Positions 18,001 to 33,000 of a stretch of DNA of 64,000 nucleotides are shown here, piece by piece. The stretch is from Deltaproteobacteria bacterium (GTDB taxonomy: Bacteria > Acidobacteriota > Thermoanaerobaculia > Multivoradales > JAHZIX01). Position numbers and translations under genes: made by a program. The DNA lies in contig JAHZIX010000046.1 in the NCBI GenBank assembly GCA_022601195.1, positions 124,001-188,000 of the forward strand. Reading direction: 5' to 3'. How positions within the stretch are numbered: the stretch's first letter is position 1; each line of letters starts with the position of its first letter. The notes under the pieces were generated by a model. It searched no databases and had not been told where the DNA came from. It saw only the letters and a program-made list of their open reading frames with translations.

Positions 18001-21000
18001 CGGAACCGGACGAATCCAACAACCTCGGGTCTCTTGCTTTCACCGCCTCGACGGTCAACCTACCCAACCTGACGGTCGATTTCCGTGACTTGACTTTCGA
18101 TCCGGAACCCGGCCTGGAAGGCGCGCCGCTGACCCTCTCGGTCTTGGTGCGCAATGCCGGTGGCATGGCCGTGACGGACCTCGAAGTGGCTTTCTACGAT
18201 GGCGACCCCCAGCAAGGGGGGACGCTGTTCGGCGATTTGGTGGTGTTGCCCAGTGTCGGTGCTGGAGCTGCCGAAGTGGCTTCTACCACCGTACCGGAGG
18301 TGCCCGATGGCGGGGACCGACTGATTTTCGTGGTGGTGGACCCAGCGGACCAGATCGTCGAGTTCGACGAGACGGACAACGACGCCTTCGAGACCCTCGA
18401 GATCCTCAGTCTGCCGGATCTGGCTCTCTCGGTAGCGGCTCTCGATTTGACCCCCCGCTTCCCCCGGCCCGGCGATCCCGTCACTTTGACCGTGAACGTC
18501 ACCAATTTGGGCGATCAGGATGTGGTGGGCGCTGTGGTGCGTACTTTCGATGGTGATCCGGCCATCGACGGCGTACCGGTGGGGGGGGACCAGGTGGTTC
18601 CGTTGGTTCCTGGCAACGGCTCGGCTCAGGCGGTTTTCACCTGGACCTTTGGAGCAGCGAGTGAGCCACGCCCCATCGTCGTGTTGGCGGATCCTGATGG
18701 CGCCGTGCGAGAGTCCTTCGAAGCCAATAACCGCGCAGATCTGGAAGTGGCTGTTCAGGACGGCAATTTCTTCGTCACCCAGCGCTATTTCTCGCCGGAC
18801 GGCGACGGTGTCAAAGACACCACTTCCTTCTTCTTCATTCTGGACGCCCCGGCCACGGTGGAGGTGGAAGTGGTGGATCGACGGGGTGAGGTGGTGCGCC
18901 GTTCCCCCGAGCTCAACGTCGTGACGACGGGCGAGTTCGAGTGGGATGGTCTTAATGACCGTGGGCCGGTGGTCCGGGATGGCGACTATGTGCTTCGGGT
19001 GGTGGATCCTGGAGGTACTTCCTTCGGCCAGGTGACGGTGACGGTGGATACCAACCGATCGTCTCTCATCGAAGCGGTGGGAACCCCCTTCGAGTTGTTC
19101 ACCAACCTAAGCTGTGAGCTGCCCAGCATCTCTCGTCTCACTCTGACCCGTGACGAAGAGACCTTCTTCTTTGACATCACCACCAGTTCCGATCCGCTGT
19201 TTGACCGTGGAATTTACAAAATGGCCTCCAACGGCGGTGATGTGCGGCAGATCCTGCCCGCCTTCTGGAGCACCCAGGCGAGCCTTCGGGAGTTGATGGT
19301 GTCGCCGGACGGAAGCCGTGTGTCCTTCTCTCTCTCGGGCCGCATCAATGCTGGCGGGTCTTTCGAGTTCCGTCAGTACGTGGTCAATGGGGATGGCTCA
19401 GGTCTGCTTCGCATCGACACCTTGCCGGGCGTTCCCGGTAGCGGTACGGGTGTTTTCGGCTTTACGGAAGACTCCCGCTGGGCGATGTTCAACACGGCGG
19501 CGAGCCTGGTGGCTATCGATCTCTCCGGCTTCGAACCGCCGCGCATCATGTTCAGCTTTGATACCAGCTTTTCCGGAACGACGGCCAGATTCTCTCCGGA
19601 TCATCGACGCATGGCCTTCACGGCCTTTGGCGATGGAGGAGCCGGAGTGGTGCTGGCGAACCTGGAGACGCTCACCGCAGTGCAGCTGCCCGGACCGCCG
19701 TTCAATTTCAACAACTCGAAGTTCGAATTCTCTCCGGATAGCAGCCGTCTAGCGGTGACCCGCCGGAGTTTCAATACCCTGACCATTTTCGATCGAGATG
19801 GGAACCAACTTCTCGAGGTGAGCCCTCCGGCTTCTCTGCCTCCCTATCCCCTCGGTGCAGACAATGGCGAGGATAGTCGCTTCCTGGACGCCGGCAATGA
19901 GCTCAGCTCGGCAGCCGCGAACATGACCGAAGCGGAGCTGGTGGAGCTAGGGGTTCCTCGCTGGGGACCTTCTTCTACGGAGCTTGCTCTGTTGGTGACT
20001 CAGCGAGTTGATTTCAGCTCCAACTACCAGGAAGTGCAGGTTTTCGATCTCCTGACTCAGGAATTCGAGCACATCGCTTGGACCTTGCCCCAATTCTTGG
20101 GTGAACCGCACTCGTACCGCATCTCTACTTGGGACGGTTCTTCCTGGCGCGAGCGGGGACAGCTGCACCACAGCCTCTTTTTCCAAGAGCAGACCTTGGA
20201 TCTGTCAGAGTTTCTGCCGGACCCGGACGGCGAGCTCAAGGTCCGCATTCGTCAGACCGGACAGGAAGCGGCCCATGTGGAGCACGTGTCTCTGTTGCGC
20301 ACTGGCGAGCGCCTGTTGCCGGTCGAGGCGGTTCGTTTGGATACGGGAGAGAACGGCCTCGCCAAAGTCCGCTTTGAAGACAATGAGGTGCTGGACCTCC
20401 ACGAAGCGGAGATGGAAGTGCGATGGTCGGCGGTGGAAGGGGGGCCCTTCGTGTTGGCTCTCGGAGCCCGCGAAGAAACCCTCTCCAACCGTCGCGTCGT
20501 GCCTTTCGCCTATCCGGCCGGCGGCCAGGCCTATCAATACACCGTGGGTGAAGAAGGGCCGCTGGTGGTGGACGGAGTTCAGACCTCCGCCGACGATCTT
20601 GGCCCGGCCCTGTTCCGTCGCCACACCCGCCCGGTGACCGGACACCCATCGGCTGAGGTTTCCGGCTGGGTGAAAAGCGATGGCACTCACCTCTACGGAG
20701 CCTTGGACTTCACCGTCGACAACACCATCGATGGCGAGGAAGATTGGGCTTCTCTGGAAGTACAGACGGCCGCAGGCTGGCAGGAGCTGCGGGTCAGCCA
20801 AGGGGACTCCACCTATGGCACGGTGGGCTTTACCAAAACGGCGCCGGTGCACCATGCCCATAAATACTACGAATTTCGAGTTCCTCTGGCGGAGATCGAT
20901 GCCGCCGTCGGAGAGACCCTCTCGCTACGTTTCCGAGCCTATGGCACGGCTGCTGGCTGCGAGATCGAAGGGTTCTGTGATCCGGAGATCTTCGATGGCC

Positions 21001-24000
21001 TCGACCTCTTGCCCTACGACCTCAATTTGCTGTGGGTCCCCAACGAGCGGACGCTGTTCGCTGGCAATTTCAACAACGGCCGGCCGGCCAACGCCATCCT
21101 TCTGGACGAAGAAAACGAGGTCGTCGAACTCTTCGGTGAATGGTTCAGGTTCGGATCCGAGCGATTTTCGTCGTCGGGCCGGCGTCTGCTCTTCACCTCC
21201 AGTGACCAGCGAAACGACCCTTCCACCGCCTGTTATCTGCGAGGTTTCCTCGACGACTTCTCGTTCCAGTCTTTGATGAATCTGACCGTGGACCTACGCC
21301 CCCGGCGCTCCACGGCTTCCGGTGGGGTCCTCTTAGAGGGCACCGCCGCGGACCTCAACTTCAAGAACTATCGCCTGGACTATGCCCTGTCCACCGACCC
21401 GCAGAACTATGCTCCCATCGTGCCCCCGGCGGGGCAGCAAGTGATCGACGATCGATTCACCACTTGGGTACCCCCGGGGCCTGGAACGTATTTCGTTCGT
21501 CTGACCTCGGAGGATCTGGCGGGCAATATCAAGACCGCCATCAAACGCGTGTCCTCAGCAGATACTCCGAGCATCACGGATCTCTACCGAGAGCCAGCGG
21601 ACATTTCACCGAACGGTGACGGCGTCCAGGACCAGACTTTGATTCACTACCGGGTGCTCGCGCCGGTGCATCTGGAATTCCAATTCTTCAACGATGTCGA
21701 CGACCGGGTCCGCACCATCGAGCGAGACCACGCCACCATTGGGCAGGTCTTCGAGCTGCCTTGGGATGGCCGGGACGACAGTGGCCTACCGGTGCCCGAC
21801 GGCACCTACCGGCTCGTGGTGCAGAACTACGAGTTCTTCATTCACGTGGATTCCACCCCGCCGGAAGTGGCGATCCAGCTGCTAGACGCCTTCCAGCCGG
21901 GTTCTGGTGGAGATGGGGTAACCCCGGTAGCGGTGGCACCGAGGCTGGAGTATTCCGTCGAGGAGCCCAATTTCGCCGGTGCCACCGGCGAGACCGGCGA
22001 AGGGGAAGTCCCCTTCCAATGGCAGGAGTTTCCTGCCCCCTTGAGTACCGACCCCAACAACTCGGATCGATTTGTCGGCCGCCAGAACCTCACCATCGAG
22101 GAATTTACCGATCACCGATTCCGCTTGGAAGCCCAGGACCGGGCCGGTAACCGCTCTCTCGCCTCCACCCCCCTGGGCCAGGAAGAGCTGATCGTCTTCG
22201 GTTTTGGTACCCACGAGGTGATCCCGCCGGGAACCTTTGCCGATCTACAGCCCGTACCTTTCTCCGGCCGTCCAGCCTTCCGTCTCGAGAATGGTGACGT
22301 TCGCTTTCAGGTAGCGGAAACAGTTCGTGCGGAGCTCTTTCAGCTGTCGGTGGAATTTCGCCAGCAAGGGCAGACCGAGTGGACCGAAACGGTCTTTGAC
22401 ACCTTCCTGCCCCTCGGAGAGGTCGCCTTTACCAGTGAGATTCCCCAGCCCTTCTTGGAAGTGGTGTGGGATCTGGTGGGAGTTCCCATCGGCGTCGAGG
22501 CCGAGATTCGCCTCAAGGCCATCGACTTCAACGCTGTGGAGCATGTGTCGAACTCGTTCTTCCTGATCACCGACGGCATCATCTACGGTGGGGGACTGAG
22601 CTCGACGGACCGCACCACCGGACCCTATGCGGCGATCCTCGGGCCTCTCTACAACCAGGCCTTGGCCGCCGGCCTAGTGACCTCTAGGGATGTGGTGCTC
22701 TGGGGCGTCGAGTTCATCGGCGAGAACCTGGACGAGGTGATTTTGCAGATCGTCAGCGAGGACGATCCCCGCTACGCGGTGCCGGTACCTTTGCAGCCGG
22801 TTGTTACCTCGAACGGTGGTTTTCTCTTCAAGCTCGACCCAGCGGAGCCATGCTCGAGCTATACCGGCGTCATTCTGGCTACCACCGCACCAGAGCCGAC
22901 CATCCGGACCATTTCCTCCAATGGGGCCACCACCAATTTGGCCTGTATCGAGATCGAGACGGATGTCGAGGCTCCCGACTACGGTGAGTGTGGAGACGCG
23001 CCGAGCTCTTCCCTCGTCACCATCGGGGCTCGCCCCATCAGCCTCAATGGCATCGGTCTCGTGTTGCTGACCTTGGAGCGAAGGCTGGAAGATGGCAGCT
23101 TCGACATCTTGGCCAGTGTCAACGAGCCGGTGAGCTCCCAGCGCTACTCCTTCGATGTCGATACCTCTGGCTTGCCGGAGGGTCGAGAGACCTTGATCGC
23201 ACGCCTTTCCAACGGTGAGGGAGAGAGCACGCAATCGCAGGTGCAGTTCGTGGTGGATCGCACCGAGCCCCTCCCGGACATCGATATTCCCTTCGAAGGC
23301 CAGCGCCTCTGCGGCATCCCGCGACAGACAGAGTTCGGGATTCGAAACGTTTTCGATGTCGAGGGATCGATCTCCGATGACGGGGGCTTCTCCTACACCC
23401 TGGAAGTGCAGAACCCCGACCTGCCGACGACCTTCTTGAGCTTGGAAGACGATCGCGAGTCCTGCTACGGGCGACCGGAAGGAGTCCTCTTTGAGGATCC
23501 CTATCCGGGCAAGCAATGCGATCTGATTCAAGGTCCCTTGGGAACGTGGGCGGACGACGAGCTCGAAATGGAATTCTCCGGCGATACGGCGGTACGAATT
23601 CACGTCTACGACCGCGGTGGCCACCATGTTTGCCAGGAAGTGAACTTCTTCTTCGACGGCGAAGTCGAAGGCGCTCTGGCGACGATTTCGCCGCGGTTGT
23701 TCTCGCCCAACGCGGATGAGAACCTCGACGTGACCCTCCTCAACCTGATCGTCGAAGAACCGGCCCAGATCGATGTCGAGCTCTATGCCGCCGCCGACAA
23801 CGGCGATCGTCGGATGATTGTTGGAGACGTACTGCGGACTCTGGAAAGCGGTTTTCAGATCTTCGATTCGGTCTTGGTGGAATGGAACGGTGAGGATGGC
23901 TCGGGCACCGTGGTGCCGGACGGCCTCTACGGCCTGTTGACCACCTTTACGGATGGCTGCGGCAACATGACCGAGCGGGTGGTTTTCGTGGAGGTGGACA

Positions 24001-27000
24001 ACACACCACCGGTGGCGCCGATACTCTTTCCCGCTACCGGGGATCCGTTGCCCATGATCGTCGAAGTGTTGGGGACGGTGCAGGATCTCAACATCCAATC
24101 CTGGGCCGTGGACTTCGGCGTCGGGATCGACCCGGATGTCTACGCCCGCTTGGACGATGGCTTCCGCAACGTCGAGGACGAAGTGCTGGCGGTGTGGAAT
24201 ACCAACGGCCTGTTCGGCGACTTCACGCTTCGCCTGTCGGCCAGTGACCGGGCGGGCAACCGCGCCGAGACCCTGGTGGAGATCCTGCTCGGCGACCCAA
24301 CCTATCTGTTTACCTACTTCGAGGCCTTGCCGCGCCTGTTCTCTCCCAACGGCGATGGCCGGCGCGAGACTTCCAGTCTGCGGTTCGGCTTGGAGTTCGA
24401 TTCCATCGTTACCCTCACCGTGCGCACGGCCACGGACTCGGTGGTGCGCACCCTGCTGGATGCCAACCCTCTGGCCGCGGGAGCGACCGTGAGGGATTGG
24501 GACGGCAACAATGATGGCGGCAGCCCTTTGCCGGACGGTTCCTACACGGTCGTCCTCCGCGCTGCCCTGGCCAGTAATCCTGGAGTCACCCAGGAAGAGA
24601 TGCTCACTGTGGTGTTGGATCGGACGCCCCCGGCCATCGACATCACCAGCCCGGCCAATGGCTTCATCACCGGTACCAGCTCGGTGGTGGGCAGCATCGA
24701 AGACGTGAATTTGACCCAGTATGCGGTGGAGATCACCGACACTCCCGCAGCACCGGTTTGGATGGAGCTGGACAGCGGCACTACCAGTCGAACCGGGGTT
24801 ACCTTCAGCGTCCTCGACGACCTGGCGGAAGGGGACTATGCCCTACGGATCACGGCGGAGGATGCGGCGGAGATTCGGTCCGAGGAGATCATCCTATTCA
24901 CCGTCGACAACACGGCGCCGGTGGTTCTGTTGACGGAACCGGTTTCCGGCAGCCTGGTAGGGGTGATGGCGAGCCCGGTGGACCTCCTGGGAAGCATCGA
25001 GGAGGAGAACCTAGAGATGTTCCGCCTCGAGTTCGGCGCCGGAGCTGCGCCGGATACCTGGACGGAGATCACCTCCGGAACGGAGATTCCGGCCACGGAC
25101 CTGTTGGGCAATTGGGATGTCGCCGTTTTGGCGGACGGTCTCTACACTCTGCGACTGGTAGCCACGGACCTGGCGGGCCTGTCCGGAGAAGCGCGTTCCC
25201 TGATCACCGTGGACAACACGCCGCCCACGGCCGCCATCACGGCGCCGGAGGACGGCGGCTTCGTCACCGCCCCGGGACCCATCACCGGCACCGCTCTCGA
25301 TGCCAACCTGGCGGAATTCGTCCTCGAGCTGGCCCCGGAAGGCACGCAGCAATTCCAAGAGTTGGTCACCGGTACCCAGGGTGTGGAAGACGGCTCTCTA
25401 TTCTCCTGGGCAGGTCTACCTCCGGACGGTGTCTACGTACTGCGTCTGACGGTTCGGGACGGTGCGGACAATGAAGCCACCGCGACGGTCACGGTCACCG
25501 TCGACTTGACGCCACCGTCGGCGCCGATCAATTTGGTTGCCGAGGTGGTCAACGGTCAAGATGCGGAGCTCACCTGGAATGCCAGCCCCGAACCGGACGT
25601 CGCGGGCTATCGAGTCCTCCGGGATGGCCAATCGATCACTCCTACCCTGGTGCCCGAAGCCAGCTATCTGGATCCGGCGCTACCGGAAGGACCTCATATC
25701 TACACGGTCATCGCCGTGGACGAGGCGGGCAATGAGAGCGATCCCTCCAACGAGGCGGAAGTGACCGTCGACGTCACGCCACCCACGGTGCGGATCTCCA
25801 TCCCCAACGATGGCGCTACCGTGAGCAGTCAAGTGGACATCACCGGTACCGCTTTCAGCCCTGACGACTTCCGTGAGTACCGTCTCTACGTAGTGCGGGT
25901 GGCGACGGGCACCGAGCAGCTGCTGCGCCAGTCTCCCGTGCCGGTCCAAGCGGATATTCTGGCCCAGTGGAACACCCTGGTGTTGCCGGAAGGGGCCCAG
26001 TTCACCCTGCGCCTAGAGGGCGAAGATCTGACCGGCAACGTCGGCACCGCCGAGGTGACCGTGACCGTCGACAACTTGCCGCCAGCGGCTCCCACCGGGC
26101 TGACGGCGGTCCCCGATGGTGCCACCTCCAATATCGATACCGCTTGGAACCCCAATACGGAGCCGGATCTGGCCGGTTACATCCTCTTCCGGGATGGCCG
26201 CATCGCCAATGCCACCGGCGTGGTGGTGGGGGACCTGACGCCCTTCATCATCACCGCCACGAGCTACCGGGATCTGGATCTGCCGGACGGCACTTTCAGC
26301 TACGAGGTTCATGCCATCGATGAGGCCGGTAATTTAAGTGATGCTTCCCTGCCGGCGGAGGCGACCCTGGACACCCGAGCTCCCCATGCGGTGATCGATC
26401 CCCCCGTGGACGGCACCGAGTTCGAGGACAACCTCTTCGTGCTGGCCTCCACCGAAGACACGGATGTGGCAACGGTTCTATTCCAATTCCGGGCCCTCGG
26501 TGACCCCTTGTGGACGGACCTGAGCACGGACACAGAACTACCTTGGGAAGCGGATTTCGACCCCAGTGGCCTAGCCTTCGGCGACTACCAACTACAGGCG
26601 GTAGCGACGGATGAAGGTGGCTTGACGGATCCGGCGCCGACGCCGGTGACGGTCACCCATGCGGATCTCACCCGGCCGGAAGCCACGGTGGGATTGACGG
26701 TCCAGGTCATCGGCAGCGATATCACTCTCAACTGGACGGCCAATACGGATCCGGATCTGGCTGGCTATCACGTCGAGCGGACGGATCTCGCCGGTAGCAC
26801 CAATCGCCTGACCACCATTCCGATCACCGAGACCACCTACCTCGATGCCGGCTTGCCACACGGAATCTTCACCTACGTGATCATTTCGGTGGATCAGGCG
26901 GACAACGAGGGGGATCCTTCGGAGCCGGCGGACGGGCCGGTGCGCACGCCTCAGTTGGAGCAGCCTTTCAGCCCGACTCTGGCCTTGATCACGGATCTCC

Positions 27001-30000
27001 AGGGCAAGGGTTTCGCCAACAACACTCTGAGTGGTGAGGCCCAGCGCCCCTCCGGCACCACCCCCTTGCCGGCTACCACTTCTGACGGAGAAGGCAACTT
27101 CGAGCTGCTTGGTTTGGCTCTGGAGCTCGGCACCAATGTCTTCACCGTGCGACTGACGGATGCAGATGGCAATGTCAGCAACGATGCTTCGGTTGAGGTG
27201 GTCGCGGGTGAAGCCCCTTCGGCTCCCACCGGCCTGACGGCGGTGGCTCCGACAGCGACGGCGGTGGATTTGGCTTGGAATCCCAATCCCGAACCGAACG
27301 TCATCGGCTATCGGGTGTTCCGAGATGGCGAGGCCCTGCAGCCGGAGGTTCAGGCTACGGTCACTTCCGCCTTCGCTTCCAGCCAGGGCAGCTCGTCGGT
27401 CAACCCAACCCGAGCCTTAGACGGCAACATCTTCACCTATTGGGCTCCCAGCATCTTCACCGGCCAACCGGTGGACGGGCAGTGGTGGCAGGCGTTCTTG
27501 TCCGGGCCGCGCATCGTTTCCGGGGTCGATATCACTTGGTACTCCCAGGGTAGCGACGAAAATCTCACTGTCTACGGTGCCTTGGACTACGACGTACAAG
27601 GCTTTTCGGGCACCGGCTGGGTGACCCTGGTAGAGGTTCGAGGCAACGATCAGATCGACAACCACATCGAGTTGGCTCAGCCCTACCGCACCGAGGTCAT
27701 GCGGATCCTGCTGCGCTCCAGCATTCTCTCGGAGCAGGTGTTCTGGCCGGTACGGCTGGCGGAGATTTCCTTCACCGAACGTCCTCTGGTGCCAGGGCCG
27801 ACCTTCACAGATCCGGTACCGGATGGTGGCTACGTCTACACCGTCACCGCGGTCAACGAATTCGCCTTCGAGAGCGCTCCCTCGGATCCAGCCTCCGTCG
27901 ATGTCGGGGACGTGGAACCACCTTCACCGGTGGTCCTCACCGCTGTGGTCGATGCTCCGGACGTCACCCTCACCTGGACGGCGAGCACCTCTCCGGACGT
28001 CGCTTCCTACGAGATATTCCGGGATGGCGAATCCATCGCGGTGCATACAGACTTGGTCGACCTGACTTTCGTCGATGTCGATCTGCTGAACGGCGACTAT
28101 GCCTACACGGTGGTCGCCATCGACTCCGTGGGCAACTCGAGTGTGCCTTCCAACGAGGAATTGGTGACGGTCTTCGTGCCGCCACCAGCGCCGCCGGAAA
28201 ACCTCACCGTGGCCGTGGTGCCGGGGGGCGGTGCCCTCGATCTGGCCTGGGCGCCACCAGCTACCGGCCCCGCCCCTCTTGGATACAGGATCTATCGCAG
28301 CGAGGTGGCCGGAGGCCCCTACGAAGCCGTTGACACGACGGACGAGTTGACGCTGCGAGATGCGGACTTGACCAATGGAGTGACCTACTTCTACGTGGTG
28401 GTAGCCCTGGATGATCTCAACAACGAGAGTGCCGAATCCAACGAGGCTTCCGGGACACCCGTGGACGATCAAGCTCCCGCGCCGCCGCTGCTGACCTATC
28501 CCGGTCTACCAGGGGTTCCCTTCGTGACTTCCTTGGAGAGCACGGATGTGGCGGGAAGCGCTGAGCCGGGCTCCCTGGTGCGCCTGTCTCAAGATGGGGT
28601 ACCAGTGGCTCAGGTGACGGCCTCGGCTCAGGACGAAGTGCAGGTCACGGGTTTCAGTCTTTTGGCCCGGCTCTCCCCGGATGGTCGTTACACCTGGCTG
28701 GAAGCCTTCAATCCGATCCTCCACGATTACCGAACGGGCCTCGACTCCTTTCCTGGAAATGCTGCCCGAGGCACGCCTCGTTGGCTTCCTGCTAGCAACG
28801 GGGTGGTGCTGGCCAACGGCAACCAGATCAACCTCTTCGATGTGGCGGCGGGAACGGTCGAGCTGCTGACCGGAGTGCCCTTCGCCGAGGTGGCTGTGCC
28901 TTCGCCGGATGGCCTTTTCCTGGCGGTCTTGGGGCAGCAGTTCGGTTCCAATGGCTTGTGGATCTACGACCTCCAAGGGGATGACTGGAACCAGCTGTCG
29001 ACGGACAACTATTGGTGGTTCAATCGCGATTCCCTCACTTGGTCGCCGGATGGTACCCACTTGGCCTACCAACGCTTCCAGCCCGTTGGGACCTACGAGA
29101 CGATGGAAGTGGCCACCGGTGACATCACCGTGGTCAGCTCCCAGCCCGGTCTCGGTGGTCCTTTCTGGTCCCGGGATGGCTCGCAGCTGGTGTACAGCGG
29201 CTCCAGCCCCATTCTGGGCGGTGACTGCATCATCAGCTACGACATCGCCACGGCCACCGAATCGGCTCTGGCTCCCTGCGACGACTCCTTCTTTCCTCAG
29301 CTGTCTCCGGACGGCGACCGATTGGTTTGGATTCGTGACTTTGGTGAAGCATTGCTGCTGGATATTCCGAGCGGCGAGATCACCGAGCTCGAGCCGACGT
29401 TGGACTTGGGAAGCTCGTCCCAGCCTTATTGGGCTCCCAGTGGTCATTTGATGTTCTTCAACTTCAATACCGAGGTGCGCCTGACTTTGGCCGGCCACTT
29501 CGAGGTGCGGAACCGTCCCCTCCAGGGTGGCGACAACCTCTTTACGGCCAGCGCCGAAGACGGTGACGGCAACCGCAGTGCTGAGTCCGAGACCATGGTG
29601 GTCCGGCTCTCTTTTGGCGACCGCACGGACCTCGAGATCGAAGAGGCGGATTTGGTGGTCTCTCCGCCGGTGGGCCGGCCCGGAGACACCGTTCGCGTTT
29701 CCGTCACGGTGCGCAACAGCTCCGAGGAAGCCTCGCCGGCAGCGGACCTGACGGTGGTTGCCCTGGGGCCAGGAGGCTTCTCCGTCACGGTCGTCGAAGG
29801 CTCCGTAGTGGCCGGGCTACCCCCGGGGGGCTCCCAGACGATCAGTCGGGATCTAATCTTGGGCTCGGAAACCGGAACCTACACGGTGACCGCTTCCGTC
29901 GATCCTTTCGATCGCATCGGCGAATCCAACGAGGGCAACAACTCTAGCCAGCGGGAGCTACCGGTGGCCGCCGAAGGCGTGCCGCTGTTGACCGTGGCGA

Positions 30001-33000
30001 CGGATCGTCCTTTGTACTTCGGTCAGGAGGACGTCACAGCGAACCTGGAGGTCATCAACGCCGGCAGCGTCTTCGACGGTCTGTTGGAGGTTCGTATCGA
30101 GGATGCTGGTGGATTCCTGGTAGAAGAGCTGGATCCCATCGTCATCACGGCGCTGGGCTTTGGCGAGACCCTCTTGGAGAGTCGCATTTGGAATACCGGC
30201 AGCGTCTTTGCGGGCGACTACCGCGTCGCTGCTCGCCTCTCGGATGCCGGAGGCACCGTGGTGGCGCAGGGAGAAGCTCCTTTCGTCATCGGCGGAGACT
30301 TGCAGCTGGCCGGCACGGTAACCACGGATCAAGGCATCTACGAGACCGGCGCCGCGGTGGGCATCGCCGCTACCATCGACTATGTGAGCGGCAACGCTGC
30401 CCTCAGCGGGGCAATGGCCCTGATCTCCCTGGTCGACGCTAGCGAGACTCAGGTAGCCCAGTTCATCCGTCCCCTCGGGGATCTTTTACCGGGCGATTCG
30501 GTGACCGTCAACGCGGATTGGCCCAGCTCCGGCGAGCCTTTGGGAAGCTACCGAGTCGATTTGACGGTGGAAGCCGGTGGAGCTGTCCAGGCCACGGCGG
30601 AAACCCTCTTCGATGTCGTCGCGGGGGCTGTGGTGCTGAGCGGTGAGCTGGTGCTGTCGGACCGCAACCCCGGCATTGGCGAACCGGTGGAAGCCGCCTT
30701 CACGGTGACCAATTTGGGAGGAGCAGCGCTCACCCAGGTACCGCTCCAAATTCGTCTGGAAGATGCCTTGACGGGCGTCGTTCTGGCGACCGAGAACCGC
30801 ACCGTAGATCTGTCTCCCGGAGGGCAAGCTTCCGGCTCGGCGACCTTCGATACGGGGGCTCTTCGCTTGCAGAGCTATTTGGTCACTCTCCTGGCGGAAG
30901 TTCCCGCCGAGGGCGGTGGCACCGAGTTGCTGAGTCTCCGAGTGGTGAGCTTGACCACCGTGGACGAAGGTCCGCCGGTGGTCACCCTGCAGCGTCCCAC
31001 GGACGGTGGCTTCCTGGGGGTCGAGCAGATCGCCCAGGTGGTGGCCACGGACGATCTGTCCCAGGTCCAGCTGGTAGAGGTCAGCGCCGATGGAGGTGCC
31101 TGGCAGGTGATCGCCCTGGCGGATGCGGCCACTGGCCGCTATGACGGCCAGCTAGCCCTCGCCGAGGGAGCGCATACTTTGGTGGCCCGTGCCACCGATG
31201 CCTACGGAAATATTGGTCAGAGCTCGCCGGTGAGCTTCACCGTCGACCTCACCGCGCCGGTGATTACGGTGACCGGAGTGACCGATGGCGATAACTCCTT
31301 CGATCCGCTGACTCCGGTGATCGAGATCGTCGAGGCCAACCCGAGCCTCGAGGTCATCACCCTCAACGGCGAGCCCTTTGTCTCCGGTACCCCCGTGGAC
31401 ATCGCCGGCTCCTACACCTTGCAAGTGACGGCGGAAGACCTCGCCGGGAACCGCACCGAGGTCACGATTAACTTCACTCTGGCGACAGGCCTCACCATCG
31501 GCGACCTGAGCGTGCCAGAAGGAAATGTGGGCACGATCGACGCCCTGCTGCCCCTGACTCTTTCCCTACCGGCAGCGGTGGACGTCACCATGAGCTTTGT
31601 CACGGCGGCAGGAACCGCTACCGCAGGAGCCGACTACACCGAAGCGACCGGTACGGCGACCATCGCTGCCGGTGAGGTGAGCGGCTCTTTGACCGTGGTG
31701 GTGTTGGGAGATCTGCTCGACGAGGCGGATGAAACTATCATCGTCACCCTGAGCGATGTGGTGGCGGCGACCCTGGTCGACCCCGATGCGATAGTGACCA
31801 TTCTCGATGACGACGACCCACCGGAGCTGTCCATTGGCGACGCGTCGGTTTCAGAGGCCGATGCGGGCACTGCGGACGCGGTGTTTACCGTCACTTTGAC
31901 CGCGGCGAGCGGTTTGGACGTGAGCTTCGATTTCGTGACGGTGGACGGCACGGCCGTTTCGGGTTCGGATTACACCTCCCAGTCCGGTACCTTGACGATT
32001 CCCGCTGGTGAGACGACGACAACCGTTGCTGTGGCAGCGTTGGCGGATGATCTGGACGAGGCGGATGAAACCTTCACGGTCGTCCTGAGCAATCCCGTCA
32101 ACGGCACTTTGGTGGATGGGGAAGGCTTGGGGACCATCTTGGATGACGACCCGGCACCGGAGCTGTCCATTGGCGACGCGTCGGTTTCAGAGGCCGATGC
32201 GGGCACTGCGGACGCTGTGTTTACCGTCACCTTGACGGCGGCGAGCGGTTTGGACGTGAGCTTCGATTTCGCGACAGTAGACGGCACGGCAGTGGCAGGT
32301 TCGGATTACGCTTCCCAGTCCGGCACCTTGACGATTCCCGCCGGTGAGATCACGGCAACCGCCGCTGTAGCGGTGTTGGCGGATGGTCTGGACGAGGCCG
32401 ATGAGACCTTCACGGTCGTTTTGAGCAATTCGGTCAATGCCACTTTGGTGGACGGGGAAGGCCTCGGGACCATCTTGGATGACGACCCGGCACCGGAGTT
32501 GTCCATTGGTGACACCTCGGTTTCAGAGGGCGATGCGGGTACCGCGGATGCGGTGTTTACAGTCACCTTGACGGCAGCGAGCGGTTTGGACGTGAGCTTC
32601 GATTTCGCTACCTCAGATGGCACGGCAGCGGCGGGTTCGGACTACATCGCCCAGTCCGGCTCCTTGACGATTCCAGCTGGTGAGACCACGGCGACGATCA
32701 CCGTGGTGGTGAACGGTGACACCGAGGTGGAAGACGACGAGACGTTTACAGTGACGGCCACCAACCTGGTGAATGCCACCCTGGCGGACGGGGAAGGTCT
32801 CGGCACCATCGTCAACGACGATGTGACCGTCGACCTTGTCCTGGCGGATGCGGAGGTGGTCGAAGGGGATGCGGGGACGGTCAGTGCGATCTTCGTCGCG
32901 ACTCTGGCGGCGCCATCTTCCTTGGATGTGAGCTTCGACTTCGCCACTTCAGACGGCACTGCCACGGCGGGAAGCGATTACCTGGCTGCCTCCGGCACGG

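Noticed and set aside
22674..24098. Long antisense ORF (474 codons) opposite the giant gene
   Set aside because: It has no recognisable domain, no ribosome site, and lies opposite clear FlgD-like and Ig-like sequence. Strong codon bias in GC-rich genes produces such shadows.
31800..32500. Repeats in the Calx-beta region as an insertion sequence or assembly duplication
   Set aside because: The period is a whole number of codons, seven diverged units follow it, and the reading frame is intact. A tandem domain expansion explains it.
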